Source: Methylomonas sp. ZR1 | GTDB lineage: Bacteria > Pseudomonadota > Gammaproteobacteria > Methylococcales > Methylomonadaceae | Direction: 5' to 3' | Length of the DNA stretch: 64,000 bases | NCBI RefSeq assembly: GCF_013141865.1 | Contig: NZ_RCST01000001.1 | Location: forward strand, 930,001 to 994,000 | Shown here: positions 7,695-17,363 of the stretch, in pieces | How positions within the stretch are numbered: the first letter of the stretch is position 1 | Layout: each line of letters opens with the position of its first letter | Made by a program: the position numbers and the translations under genes | The notes under the pieces: model-generated | Told to the model about the DNA's origin: nothing | The model's database searches: none | The model's input: only the letters and a program-made list of their open reading frames with translations

Positions 7695-8117
7695 ATGAAC
7701 GATATTTGTATTTCAAACGAAAAACCAAAAATTCTGATCGTCGATGATGTTCACGAAAACTTGCATACTTTGCTGAATATTTTGCGGCAAGATTATGCGG
7801 TGATGGCTGCTACTTCCGGTGAAAAAGCCTTGGAAATCGCCCGGCGCGCGTCGGCTCCTGATTTGATTTTGCTGGATATAAAAATGCCGGAAATGGATGG
7901 ATACCAGGTGTTGGAATATCTGCGCGATGATCCGGCAACGGCCGAAATCCCGGTCATTTTTGTGACTGCGGCCGCTGAAGTCGGTGACGACGCCAAGGGT
8001 ATGGCGCTGGGCGCCGACGACTATTTACTCAAGCCCGTAGTGCCTGAGTTGCTTCTAGCTCGGGTTAGACTGCATTTGGAGCTAGCCACCTATCGGAAAC
8101 GCTATGGCAGACTATAA
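7695..8117 (+). CDS. Receiver-only response regulator
   Basis: A 140-residue protein consisting of one REC domain and a short helical tail. Key residues are the acidic pair in IVDDVHEN, the phospho-acceptor Asp at about 61 ([13 protein letters not shown]), the Thr in VIFVTAA and the Lys in LLKP. The ATG at 7695 is preferred to the upstream ATGs at 7659 and 7665 because a GGGGGAG ribosome binding site lies just upstream and the REC homology follows at once. It has no output domain, so it probably acts by protein contact or as a phosphate sink. It leads a block that ends with a hybrid kinase carrying two REC domains and an Hpt domain, its likely partner, and it is followed 43 bp later by an EAL-domain regulator. 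Confidence 0.9.
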   Translation: MNDICISNEKPKILIVDDVHENLHTLLNILRQDYAVMAATSGEKALEIARRASAPDLILLDIKMPEMDGYQVLEYLRDDPATAEIPVIFVTAAAEVGDDAKGMALGADDYLLKPVVPELLLARVRLHLELATYRKRYGRL

Positions 8118-8160
8118 TCGTTGGGGTCAAGCAACGCTGATCTAACTATTTCCTTGGATA

Positions 8161-10182
8161 ATGAACAAAGACAAATCCCTATCGCTCAATCCCAGGCCGA
8201 CTATTTTGGTGGTAGACGATCTTCCCGAAAATATTCACGGCTTACTCGAAGCACTCAAGGACGATTACGGCATTATGGTGGCGACGGAAGGCATGCGTGC
8301 GGTGGAGTTGGCGCAAGGCCCGACGCCGCCTGATTTGGTATTGCTGGACGTCAGAATGCCGGGTATGGATGGCTATGAGGTTTGCCGGCGGCTCAAGAGC
8401 GATCCTAGAACCGCGGGGATACCCATTCTCTTCGTGACGATAGTCGAAGCGTCCATCGAAAAAATTCGCGGTTTTTCCATGGGCGCCGCCGATTTCATTA
8501 CCAAGCCGTTTGATATTGACGAAGTACGGGCCAGGGTCAAAACGCATTTGGAACTGAGCCGCTTACGCCGCGCTCTGGAAGGCCGGGTGAAACGTCTGAG
8601 CGAATACCGGCATGCCACGGATGTGTCTAATATCGTATTCCGCACCGATCCGCACGGCGTCATCACTTTTGTAAACGATGCGTTTGTGCAAACCTATGGT
8701 TATACCCGCGAGGAGGTTATAGGCAAAACCAGCCGGATTCTCAAAGATCCCGACGCGGCTCCGGGTTTGCATCGGGAGTTATGGAACACGATTCTAGGCG
8801 GTGCAATCTGGCGCGGGACCTACAGCAATCTTACTAAAAGTGGCGAGGTGATTTACATCAACAATACCATCGTCCCCATCCTTGACGCCGACGGCTCGAT
8901 TCGCGAATTTATATCCACCAGCGTTAATGTCACCCATTTGATCAAACAGGAAGAGTTGATTAGGGAACAGACCACGGATGCGCTAACCGGCTTGCCCAAC
9001 CGGGTGAAATTGATGCAGGATTTGGCTGACGCCGGTCCGTCGATATTGGGCATGATAAACATCGATCAATTCAAAGCCATCAATGATTTTTACGGTTTGC
9101 GCAACGGCGATAAAGTCTTGTTAGAAATTGGTGAGCGTTTGCAAAAAATGAGCGGCGCGGATGCGCAGGCTTACCGCATCGGCGGCGATTTATTTGCGTT
9201 GCTCTCCAAAAACGGTGGCGATCCCGGCCGTTTTGAGCAATTGATAGACAGCATTATCAAGCGTTTGGAATCGGAAGCGATCGATTGCGGCGAAGACAAG
9301 ATTAACATCCGCGTGACTGCAGGCATCTGTTCGGGGGCCGACAGTCCTTATACGCATGCGGCGCTGGCGTTGGAGCGCGCCAGGATCGAACGTCGGGATT
9401 ATTTGATTTATACAGATCAAATGCAGATCAAGTCGCACTACAAGGATAACATCCACTGGAGCCAGAAAATTCGCAGTGCCCTGGCCGACGGCCGCATCGT
9501 GCCTTTTTATCAACCCATCATCGACAATCGCAACGGGAAAGTCGTGAAATATGAAGCGCTGATGCGGATGATAGACGAAGAGGGTAATGTGATTCCGCCT
9601 AGCTTTCTCGGCGTGGCAAAACGCACCCGGCAATATACCGCCTTGACTCGCACCATCGTCGAACAAGTCGTGAAAGCCTTGCCCGAGTCGGAGGGGGAGA
9701 TGAGTATCAACTTAACCGTCGAGGATATTATCGATGCCAATACGGTGAGCTTTATTGCCGAAAAACTCTCTCAGCCCGGCGTCGGTTCGCGCATTGTATT
9801 GGAGATTACCGAATCTGAAGGTATCGAAAGTTACGAGGAAGTGCGCCAGTTTGTTAATCGCATGAAAGGCTATGGCTGTCACTTTGCGATTGACGATTTC
9901 GGTAGCGGCTATTCCAATTTCGTGCATTTGTTGCGGTTGAAGATCGATTACTTAAAGATCGACGGCTCCATCATCATGAATATTATCGACAATCCGGATT
10001 CTGAAGTGATTGCCCGTGTCATAGTCGATGCCGCGCGGCGCTTGGGTATGCGCACGGTTGCCGAATTTGTGGGGAGTGCGGAGATCCAAGCCAAGGTCGT
10101 TGAGCTGGGTATCGATTTTTCGCAAGGTTTTTATCTGGGCAAACCGGCACCGCAAACGCTGGGGACGCCCCGCCATGATTGA
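8161..10182 (+). CDS. Response regulator with PAS, degenerate GGDEF and EAL domains
   Basis: A 673-residue multi-domain protein: REC (about 12-130, phospho-acceptor D63 in LLDVRMPGMDG), PAS (about 145-265), GGDEF (about 275-425) and EAL (about 430-670). The GGDEF signature reads GGDLF at 341-345, so the catalytic Glu is replaced and cyclase activity is unlikely. The EAL domain looks intact: EAL at 465-467, the Glu in EITESE, the Asp pair in IDDFGSGYS, the Lys in DYLKID and SQGFYLGKP. It should therefore hydrolyse cyclic di-GMP, controlled by phosphorylation and perhaps by a ligand at the PAS domain. The degenerate GGDEF domain may bind GTP and regulate the EAL domain, as in some family members. 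It is co-directional with the regulator before it and the receptor after it. Confidence 0.9.
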   Translation: MNKDKSLSLNPRPTILVVDDLPENIHGLLEALKDDYGIMVATEGMRAVELAQGPTPPDLVLLDVRMPGMDGYEVCRRLKSDPRTAGIPILFVTIVEASIEKIRGFSMGAADFITKPFDIDEVRARVKTHLELSRLRRALEGRVKRLSEYRHATDVSNIVFRTDPHGVITFVNDAFVQTYGYTREEVIGKTSRILKDPDAAPGLHRELWNTILGGAIWRGTYSNLTKSGEVIYINNTIVPILDADGSIREFISTSVNVTHLIKQEELIREQTTDALTGLPNRVKLMQDLADAGPSILGMINIDQFKAINDFYGLRNGDKVLLEIGERLQKMSGADAQAYRIGGDLFALLSKNGGDPGRFEQLIDSIIKRLESEAIDCGEDKINIRVTAGICSGADSPYTHAALALERARIERRDYLIYTDQMQIKSHYKDNIHWSQKIRSALADGRIVPFYQPIIDNRNGKVVKYEALMRMIDEEGNVIPPSFLGVAKRTRQYTALTRTIVEQVVKALPESEGEMSINLTVEDIIDANTVSFIAEKLSQPGVGSRIVLEITESEGIESYEEVRQFVNRMKGYGCHFAIDDFGSGYSNFVHLLRLKIDYLKIDGSIIMNIIDNPDSEVIARVIVDAARRLGMRTVAEFVGSAEIQAKVVELGIDFSQGFYLGKPAPQTLGTPRHD

Positions 10183-10207
10183 ATCCAACGTGCATCCGGG
10201 GGAGGAC

Positions 10208-10261
10208 ATGAAACAGTCTGATCCAGGCAACTCTGCTACTAAAGCCGGAATGGAGTTTTAA
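10208..10261 (+). CDS. Possible 17-residue leader peptide
   Basis: A mini-gene ATG...TAA of 17 codons (MKQSDPGNSATKAGMEF) sits in the 80-bp gap between the EAL gene and the TonB-dependent receptor. It has a much better ribosome binding site (GGGGGAGG, 10198-10205, 2 bp before the ATG) than most genes here, although the spacing is short. Its stop lies one base before the receptor ATG at 10263, so the two could be translationally coupled. The peptide resembles nothing known. It may only be a chance frame over a purine-rich leader. Confidence 0.25.
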   Translation: MKQSDPGNSATKAGMEF

Positions 10262-10262
10262 G

Positions 10263-13259
10263 ATGCGGCCGGTTTTTAATGAACATCCTCTGCGCAAGAC
10301 GATAACCTGGCAGAGGCTCGTCGGTTTTACGGTCAGCCGGTTATCAAGCGCCGCCAGCGTTCTGCTGACGATAGGCTGTTGGAGCCATCCGGTGCAGGCC
10401 GACATCAGTGCGGCGACAATTCGTGGTCAAGTCACGCTGCGAGGGGCTGACACTCAGGCAGGTGCGCAAATCATCGTTACCAGTCTGGAGCGGGGGTTTT
10501 CCACGCGGACCTTTTCCCGAGCTGATGGCTCTTATGTACTGATGGCATTGAAACCCGGCCGTTACCAGCTCAAGGTATTAGGCTTGGAAGGCAAGCAAAA
10601 CAGTCAAGAGCTGACGCTGCAAGTGGGGCAGGTGGCCTTGGTAGACGTTGCGTTAGGCGATGATAATAGCGTTGCCGAACAGACGAGTGAGGGCAACTCC
10701 GCGGAGTTGGCTACCTATTTAACGCCCGAGCAAATGCAGCGCTTGCCGCAGGTAAACCGCAATTTTCTGAATTATGCCGATCTGGCGCCCGGTGTGAACG
10801 TGGTAAACGATGAAAATGGTAGTACCCGCTTGCAAAGCGGCGGGCAGCGGCCGGATAGCGTCAATTTGTTTATCGACGGCGTTAGCCAGAAAAACTATGT
10901 GGTCAGGGGGGGCGTAGCCGGCCAGGATTCCAGTCGCGGCAATGTGTTTCCGGAATCGGCGGTTGCCGAATATAAAGTCATTAGCCAGAACTATAAGGCC
11001 GAGTACGATCAAGTCGGCGGCGCGGCAATTTCGGTGCAGACCAAATCCGGCGGCAATACCTTTCACGGCGAAACATTTTACGATCATACCAATCAGGATC
11101 TGCGCAGCGTTACCCCCAGCGAACAACTGGCGGGCGGCAAGCGCGACACCGAGCAAGTGCAATTCGGTGTGACCTTAAGCGGTCCCATCGCCAAGGATGT
11201 CGCGCATTTTTTCATGGCATACGAACGTAAACTCAACGACGATTACGCCAATATTAGCGCGGGTGACGGCTCCCGCTTACCCGAGCCGTATCAAGCGCAA
11301 CTGGGTCGGGTGAACAGGCCGTTCAGGGCGGATTTGTTCTTCGGGAAACTGGATTGGGCGCTTAACGATAGTAATTTGATCGAAGTGTCTTTTAAGCTGC
11401 GCGACGAAACCGAAACCTTAGGGATTGGCGGTGAAAACTCAGAGTCTTACGCGCTGACCAAGGGTAACAGCGAAAAACGCCTGGATTTTAAATATCAATA
11501 CAGCGCGGAACATTGCGTAAACGAAGCCCGGTTTACTTATGAAGATGCCAATTGGCGGCAACTGCCGGCCACGCAAAGCGCGGGTTTGCAGCTGCGGCGC
11601 CTGGATGGCAGTTTGAGCGCGGGGAATCTGAATAGCCGGAGTGTGTTGAATAGCGGCGGCGCGACCAATTATCAGGACAAGGGCCAAAACGGGCCGGGTT
11701 TTCAAGATGATCTAACCTTCAGCGGTTTGGATTGGCATGGCACCCATGTCGTCAAGCTGGGCGCTAAAGTTAAACAGATAGAACTCGGTGCGGTGGAGCG
11801 CGACCCTTACCACCCGCAGTTCGGCTTAAATTTAAACAATCCTGCCGGCAACCCGTATCAAGTGCGTTGGGCAACGCCCTTGGCCGGCGGCGGTGACGGT
11901 TCCGCCCAATCCGATGTGACGCAATTCGGCGCGTATCTGCAAGACGATTGGAACCCTAATCGACACTTGAGCGTGAACCTGGGCGTACGCTGGGATTACG
12001 AATACAACCCCGGCTATCTAAACCATGTCACGCCCGGCGATGTCAGCAGCGCGCTCCGCAACTGGCGTAACATTCACAACGCGAATACGGGTTACGACAT
12101 CGAAAACTACCTCAGTAACGGCGCGAACCGGGCAGCGGACAGCAATAATATTGCGCCCAGATTAGGTTTGGCATACGACTTATTCGAAGATCAGCGGCAT
12201 GTGTTATTCGGCGGTTACGCTAAAGCCTACGACCGCCATATTTACGACGTGTTGCAACTGGAACGTACCAAGGGCAGTTATCCCAGTTTTAGCGTCAATT
12301 TTCAGGGCGACCCCAATTATGATTGCGTGGCCGGCGTCGACTGCATTGCCTGGAATCCCGGGTATTTAAACTATACGCCGGCGCAATTGTCCGCACTGAC
12401 CGGCGCCAGTGCCGGCAGCAGCCGGGAAATCAATTTGATGCGCAACAATCTGCGCACGCCCTATGCCGACCAATTTAATATCGGCATGCGCAATCGTTTC
12501 GGCGACTGGCATACCGAGGTCAGCGTGTCGCACGTACACAGTTACAACGGTTTGGTCGGTTTGCTGGGCGGCCGCAATGCCGATGGCAGCTTTTACGCAG
12601 CCGGGTCCGGGTTCGGGGGTACCTTTCAGGCCGTGCCTGGTTTTGGGCAATTGATTTTGTTCGATAACGGTGTACAGACCAAAACCAATTCGGTATTTGT
12701 CAAAGCCGAAAAACCGTACAGCAAAGACAGCGGCTGGGGTATGACGTTTGCCTACACCTTTACCGATTCCGAGGAAAACAAACCGCAGTCTTTCTTCGAT
12801 AACAGCAGTTATTTGTTTGAACATCCCAATACCCACACCAATGGCTGGCTGGATACCGCCGGGGTCAGAAAACATAAGCTGGTGACAACCGCCAGTGTCG
12901 ATTTGCCGTGGGATTTGATTTTTTCTACCAAGCTGACGCTGGCGACCCCGGACACCCGCTCCGGCGTCAACTGTGCAAGCGGTGCTTGCCGTTTCGATAC
13001 CTTTACGCCGCAGGGTAGCGATTTTATTTTTCCGGGGCAGTGGTGGGGATACAAACAAGTCGACATTGCGCTGATAAAAAGTTTCGATACGCCGCACGAC
13101 ACCCGGATGAAACTGCGCCTGGATGTATTGAATTTATTCGATTTTAAAAATTATGCGGCATTTAACAGCGACTTTGCCTCGCCGAATTTGGGGGCGCCGC
13201 TGACCGTGCTGGCCGGACCGAGTTTGACGGTGAAATTGACCGCCCGCCTGGAGTTTTAA
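10263..13259 (+). CDS. TonB-dependent receptor with carboxypeptidase-regulatory-like N-domain
   Basis: A 998-residue outer-membrane protein. A long signal peptide ends near HPVQA-D (about residue 46). Residues about 50-130 form a carboxypeptidase-regulatory-like beta-sandwich (IRGQVTLRGADTQAGAQIIV, SRADGSYVLMALKPGRYQLKV). Next come a plug domain (about 150-265, with NLFIDGVSQKN and AISVQTKSGGN) and a long beta-barrel ending in the terminal Phe of ARLEF, needed for outer-membrane assembly. This Oar-like layout is common in TonB-dependent proteins that take up or sense large substrates. There is no STN domain, so it does not use the FecA/anti-sigma route. The next gene overlaps it by one base and encodes a periplasmic YfiR protein, then a CHASE8-type kinase, so a sensing role is plausible. 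The substrate is unknown. Confidence 0.9.
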   Translation: MRPVFNEHPLRKTITWQRLVGFTVSRLSSAASVLLTIGCWSHPVQADISAATIRGQVTLRGADTQAGAQIIVTSLERGFSTRTFSRADGSYVLMALKPGRYQLKVLGLEGKQNSQELTLQVGQVALVDVALGDDNSVAEQTSEGNSAELATYLTPEQMQRLPQVNRNFLNYADLAPGVNVVNDENGSTRLQSGGQRPDSVNLFIDGVSQKNYVVRGGVAGQDSSRGNVFPESAVAEYKVISQNYKAEYDQVGGAAISVQTKSGGNTFHGETFYDHTNQDLRSVTPSEQLAGGKRDTEQVQFGVTLSGPIAKDVAHFFMAYERKLNDDYANISAGDGSRLPEPYQAQLGRVNRPFRADLFFGKLDWALNDSNLIEVSFKLRDETETLGIGGENSESYALTKGNSEKRLDFKYQYSAEHCVNEARFTYEDANWRQLPATQSAGLQLRRLDGSLSAGNLNSRSVLNSGGATNYQDKGQNGPGFQDDLTFSGLDWHGTHVVKLGAKVKQIELGAVERDPYHPQFGLNLNNPAGNPYQVRWATPLAGGGDGSAQSDVTQFGAYLQDDWNPNRHLSVNLGVRWDYEYNPGYLNHVTPGDVSSALRNWRNIHNANTGYDIENYLSNGANRAADSNNIAPRLGLAYDLFEDQRHVLFGGYAKAYDRHIYDVLQLERTKGSYPSFSVNFQGDPNYDCVAGVDCIAWNPGYLNYTPAQLSALTGASAGSSREINLMRNNLRTPYADQFNIGMRNRFGDWHTEVSVSHVHSYNGLVGLLGGRNADGSFYAAGSGFGGTFQAVPGFGQLILFDNGVQTKTNSVFVKAEKPYSKDSGWGMTFAYTFTDSEENKPQSFFDNSSYLFEHPNTHTNGWLDTAGVRKHKLVTTASVDLPWDLIFSTKLTLATPDTRSGVNCASGACRFDTFTPQGSDFIFPGQWWGYKQVDIALIKSFDTPHDTRMKLRLDVLNLFDFKNYAAFNSDFASPNLGAPLTVLAGPSLTVKLTARLEF

Positions 13260-13768
13260 TGCCGGGCAAGTTAGTGAGCGCGGGTTTATTGTTGTGGGTG
13301 TTGCTCAGCAGTTTCTGCGCCGCTGCCGACGACATGCTCAACGCCAAAACCAAGGCCAATTATGTGTTCAATTTCACCAAGTTCGTGGAGTGGCCGGCGC
13401 TGATGAACGATACGCTGCATGTCTGCATCGTCGGCGCCGAACCTATCGTCAACTTGCTGAGCGAGTTGGCCAGCCGTGATACCAAGGGGCATTTATTGCA
13501 AATCTGGTCGGGCATAGACGACCCGCAGATTTGCCAGATTTTGTATATCGACCATGACGCGCCGGAATTGCCAGCCTTGATACAGCAGGTGCGCGGCAAT
13601 CAGATATTAACTGTCAGCGATGCCGAGGGGTTTGCCGGCCGCGGCGGCTGTATCGGTTTTTATAGCGAAAACGGCCAGATCAAACTGGAAATCAATCCGG
13701 ACGCCGTGCGCCGAGCGCAATTAAAAGTCAACGCTTTGTTGATGGAAATCGCCCGTATCGTCCGTTAA
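13259..13768 (+). CDS. YfiR-family periplasmic regulator (DUF4154)
   Basis: A 169-residue secreted protein with a signal peptide of about 23 residues (cleavage near CAAA-DD). The mature part matches the YfiR/DUF4154 family: KANYVFNFTKFVEWP at the start, ICIVG-like strands, LLQIWSGIDD, the QILTVSDAEGFAGRGGCIGF stretch, and a C-terminal helix with RRAQLKVNALLMEIARIV. In Pseudomonas YfiR binds the periplasmic domain of the diguanylate cyclase YfiN and silences it. Here the following gene is a hybrid kinase with a YfiN-like sensor domain instead of a cyclase. The ATG overlaps the stop of the TonB-dependent receptor (TAATG), a sign of translational coupling. Its likely role is to connect the receptor with the kinase; that is inference. 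Confidence 0.88.
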   Translation: MPGKLVSAGLLLWVLLSSFCAAADDMLNAKTKANYVFNFTKFVEWPALMNDTLHVCIVGAEPIVNLLSELASRDTKGHLLQIWSGIDDPQICQILYIDHDAPELPALIQQVRGNQILTVSDAEGFAGRGGCIGFYSENGQIKLEINPDAVRRAQLKVNALLMEIARIVR

Positions 13769-13784
13769 TTCACTCCGGAATCCC

Positions 13785-16700
13785 ATGACAAACCAGGCTG
13801 AATTTAAACGCGATCTGACCATAAAAACCAAGCTGGTGCTGATCATGTTGGCAACCAGCATCTTGTCCCTGCTGCTGGCGGGGGCCGGTTTTATTGCCCA
13901 GGAACACATGCGGGTAAAAGAGGACATGGGCCGGGATTTGAGTTCTCTGGCTCGTATCATTGCCAATCGCAGTACCGTGGCCTTGTCGTTTAATGACAGC
14001 AGCGTCGCCAACGCCACTTTGGCCGCTTTAAGCGTCAAGCAGAGCGTGGTATCGGCCTGTATTTACGATAGTGCCAATCAGCTGTTTGCACTTTACGAGC
14101 CTGGCTTGGCCTGTCCGCTGCAACATCCCGAGCCTTCGGCTAGCGAGCGGCCGCGATTCGACGATGCCTATTGCACCATAAGCGAAACGATAGCCTTGGA
14201 CGGCCGCACCTTGGGAAGGGTTTGGATAGCCTCCAGCCTGGCGGAGCTGGATTCCTTATGGCGGGATTTTTTGGCTGCGGCGATGGGCATTGTGATGTTA
14301 TCCGGTCTGTTCGCCTTGCTATTGGCTTCCAGTTTGCAGCAAGTGGTGTCCGGTCCGCTGGTCAGGTTGAAGAAAACCGTCGAAACGATCAACAGTGAAA
14401 AGAACTACACCTTGCGCGCCGCACAAGAGAGTAACGATGAATTGGGTGCACTGATTCAAGCCTTCAACACGATGATAGCTACCATCGAAGCTCGCGATAG
14501 CGAACTGTTGGCCTTGAACAGGCAGCTTGCCGAGAATGAAAAGCTATTGGCCAGCATCAACGAAGGTTTGGAAGAGCGCGTGGCTGCCCGCACCACGGAG
14601 TTGGCGGAAATTAACGCCAAATTGGCGCATAACAGCGTCATGCTGGCGACGGTGCTGGATAGCATGTCGCAGGGCTTGATAGCCTTTGATAGCAATTTAA
14701 AGTTATTGGTTTGGAATAAAAAACTCAGCGAGGTGCGCGGTTATCCGGAAAGCATGTTGGCAGTGGGCAGGGACCATGCCGATTTCGTGCAGTTTGATTT
14801 AACCGATCCGCAGTTGCGTTTCCGTGATCCCGATACCGAACTGCGGCAATTGCTGGAAGAAATAAGACATTTTCGGCCGCACAATTTTACTCGGCAAAGA
14901 TTGGACAACCGGGTCATCGAGATTAGCGGCGGGCCGATAGCCGATGGCGGTTTCGTCAGTACTTACGAGGATGTGACCTTACGCAAACAGGCCGAGCTGG
15001 CGTTGAAAGAGGCTCGGGACGCCGCCCAGTCAGCCACCCAGACTAAAAGCCAGTTTCTGGCCAATATGTCGCACGAGATTCGCACGCCGATGAACGGCGT
15101 GCTGGGTATGTTGCATCTGGCTTTGCAGACCGAATTGACCGCGTCGCAACGCAACTATTTGGCAAAAGCCCACAGTTCCGCACGTACCTTATTGGGGATT
15201 CTTAACGATATTCTGGATTTTTCCAAAATCGAGGCCGGTAAATTGGCGCTGGAAGAAACCGAATTTCGCTTCGATAGCGTGGTGGAGCAATTGGCTGACA
15301 TGATCGGTTACCAAGCCGGCTTGAAAGGTATCGAGTTTCTGATTCGTCACGATCCGCAAATTCCGCCGGTGTTGTTGGGCGATCCCTTGCGTTTCGGCCA
15401 GGTGTTGACCAATTTATGCGGCAACGCGCTGAAATTCACCGAAGCCGGTGAATTGGAACTGGCATTCTATTGCCTGGCCAAAACCGATAGCACTATCGAA
15501 TTGCGGGTATCGGTCAGAGATACCGGCATCGGTATGGCGGAAGACGATCAGAAAAAACTGTTTCAAGAGTTTACCCAAGCCGATCAGGGCACCAGCCGGC
15601 GCTTTGGCGGCACAGGTTTAGGCTTGGCCATCTGTAAAACCCTGGTGGAAATGATGCAGGGCCGGATCTGGATCGAGCAGTCGCAATTGGGCCAGGGCAC
15701 AACCTTTTGTTTTACCGTGCGCTTGGGCGTGGCTAAGGATACTTTGCTGCATCAAGACGCGCTGGAGCAAAGCATAGGCGTGTTGTTGGCCGAGGTGCGG
15801 GTATTGGTGGTGGATGACAATGAGGCTTCCCGGGAAATCATCAGCGATATGTTGCGGCCGTTTCAGCTACGGGTGAGCTGTTCGGCCAGTGCGGCCGGGG
15901 CGCTGAGAGCGTTGCGGGAGGCGCCGGCCGATCAGCCTTTCGATGTGGTGTTGATGGACTGGAAAATGCCGGGTATGAACGGCGATGAGGCGATCAGGCA
16001 GATTCGCGCCGACACCAGCCTGATGCCTCAGCCCAAGATTATCATGGTCACCGCTTACGGCAGCGAAGATGTGATGGTGTTGGCGGGCCGAGCCGGTATC
16101 GATGGCTTTTTGATCAAACCGGTATCGCCGTCCTCATTACTGGATGCGATTTTGTCGGCACTTGGACGTGGCCGGGTGCTTGGGGTGGTGGATAAATTTA
16201 AGCAATTGGGTGGGGCCGATATTGCCGGTATCAAACAATTGCAAGGGATCCGGCTGTTACTGGTGGAAGATAACGAAATCAACCGCGAATTTGCCTGCGA
16301 ATTGCTGCGCAGCCACGAGATTGAGGTTGACGAAGCGGTGAACGGCGAAGAAGCGGTCAGCATGGTTAGGCAGCATCATTACGATGCGGTCTTGATGGAC
16401 ATCCAGATGCCGGTGCTGGACGGCTTGCAAGCCACCGTCAAAATTCGGGCCTTGGCGGAATCCGAGAACGATCAACGTTTTGCAACTATGCCCATCATCG
16501 CGATGACCGCCCATGCCATGGCCCGCGATGTCGAGAAAAGCCTGGAGGCAGGTATGAACGATCACGTTACGAAACCGATTGATCCCGACCGGTTGTTCAA
16601 AGCATTGGCAACCTGGATTCCGCTCACGGCCGACGGCGAACAGAGCCAGGAGGCGGCGCGGATTTATCAAGCTGCCGATTATCCCGAAGATTTACAAACC

Positions 16701-17288
16701 TTGACCAGCCTGGATATTGTGCAAGGCATACGCCGGATCGGCGGTAATCCGGAGGCCTATCGCAAACAGTTATACCGTTTTAAAGAACACTACCCGGATG
16801 CGGTCGCCGAGATTCGCGGCTTGATCAATGCCGGGGAACTCAAACAGGCTGAAGAGCGTTGCCACGCCTTGAAAGGGGTTAGCGGCAATCTGGGGGCGAC
16901 GGATTTATTCGAAGCCGCCGCCGGTGTGGATATTGTCCTTAAGCAAAATCAAATACCGCCCGCTGAACACTTGCAGTACATGGAAGGATTTTTGCGCCAA
17001 GTCATCGGGCAAATTGAGGCCTTGCAAGCACTGGCGAGCAGCCAAGCGCCCGACACGGATCCACTTGTGACAGGGGTTAGCGACGCCGAGATAGCGGCGG
17101 ATTTACAGACATTGTCGCGATTGCTGGAAAGCGATCTAGGCGCGGCCGAAGCCATGTTGGAGCAATTACAGCGTAGTATGGCTGGTCATCAGTATTTGCC
17201 CTTGCTGGAGGACATCGCCAAAAAAATCGACCGATTTGCCATTGACGAGGCACTGGCGCAACTGAGCGAGTTGCAGCAAAAACTTTAA
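13785..17288 (+). CDS. Hybrid histidine kinase, CHASE8-HAMP-PAS-HisKA-HATPase-REC-REC-Hpt
   Basis: A 1167-residue inner-membrane kinase. A first membrane helix (about 15-35) is followed by a periplasmic CHASE8-like domain (about 40-155, with IIANRSTVALSFNDSSVA), a second helix (about 160-185), HAMP (about 185-240), a coiled coil, and a PAS domain (about 290-400). HisKA follows with the phospho-acceptor H430 in NMSHEIRTPMNG, then HATPase (about 535-655, with GTGLGLAI). Two REC domains come next (D725 in LMDWKMPGMNG, D872 in LMDIQMPVLDG) and a C-terminal Hpt domain (H1027 in CHALKGVSGN). All catalytic positions look intact, so a full phosphorelay is possible, with the upstream REC-only and REC-EAL proteins as likely receivers. 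The sensor domain is the one that YfiR proteins bind in YfiN. It starts 17 bp after the YfiR-like gene. Confidence 0.92.
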   Translation: MTNQAEFKRDLTIKTKLVLIMLATSILSLLLAGAGFIAQEHMRVKEDMGRDLSSLARIIANRSTVALSFNDSSVANATLAALSVKQSVVSACIYDSANQLFALYEPGLACPLQHPEPSASERPRFDDAYCTISETIALDGRTLGRVWIASSLAELDSLWRDFLAAAMGIVMLSGLFALLLASSLQQVVSGPLVRLKKTVETINSEKNYTLRAAQESNDELGALIQAFNTMIATIEARDSELLALNRQLAENEKLLASINEGLEERVAARTTELAEINAKLAHNSVMLATVLDSMSQGLIAFDSNLKLLVWNKKLSEVRGYPESMLAVGRDHADFVQFDLTDPQLRFRDPDTELRQLLEEIRHFRPHNFTRQRLDNRVIEISGGPIADGGFVSTYEDVTLRKQAELALKEARDAAQSATQTKSQFLANMSHEIRTPMNGVLGMLHLALQTELTASQRNYLAKAHSSARTLLGILNDILDFSKIEAGKLALEETEFRFDSVVEQLADMIGYQAGLKGIEFLIRHDPQIPPVLLGDPLRFGQVLTNLCGNALKFTEAGELELAFYCLAKTDSTIELRVSVRDTGIGMAEDDQKKLFQEFTQADQGTSRRFGGTGLGLAICKTLVEMMQGRIWIEQSQLGQGTTFCFTVRLGVAKDTLLHQDALEQSIGVLLAEVRVLVVDDNEASREIISDMLRPFQLRVSCSASAAGALRALREAPADQPFDVVLMDWKMPGMNGDEAIRQIRADTSLMPQPKIIMVTAYGSEDVMVLAGRAGIDGFLIKPVSPSSLLDAILSALGRGRVLGVVDKFKQLGGADIAGIKQLQGIRLLLVEDNEINREFACELLRSHEIEVDEAVNGEEAVSMVRQHHYDAVLMDIQMPVLDGLQATVKIRALAESENDQRFATMPIIAMTAHAMARDVEKSLEAGMNDHVTKPIDPDRLFKALATWIPLTADGEQSQEAARIYQAADYPEDLQTLTSLDIVQGIRRIGGNPEAYRKQLYRFKEHYPDAVAEIRGLINAGELKQAEERCHALKGVSGNLGATDLFEAAAGVDIVLKQNQIPPAEHLQYMEGFLRQVIGQIEALQALASSQAPDTDPLVTGVSDAEIAADLQTLSRLLESDLGAAEAMLEQLQRSMAGHQYLPLLEDIAKKIDRFAIDEALAQLSELQQKL

Positions 17289-17363
17289 CGCCAGCCTAAC
17301 CCCGGCTTTGCAGCGTGCGGTCGATAACGATGCAATTTAATTTACCTGCCCAGCGTCAATATC

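Noticed and set aside
12366..13097. Minus-strand frame of 243 residues inside the TonB-dependent receptor gene
   Set aside because: Shadow of the barrel-coding region; no motif, no ribosome binding site.
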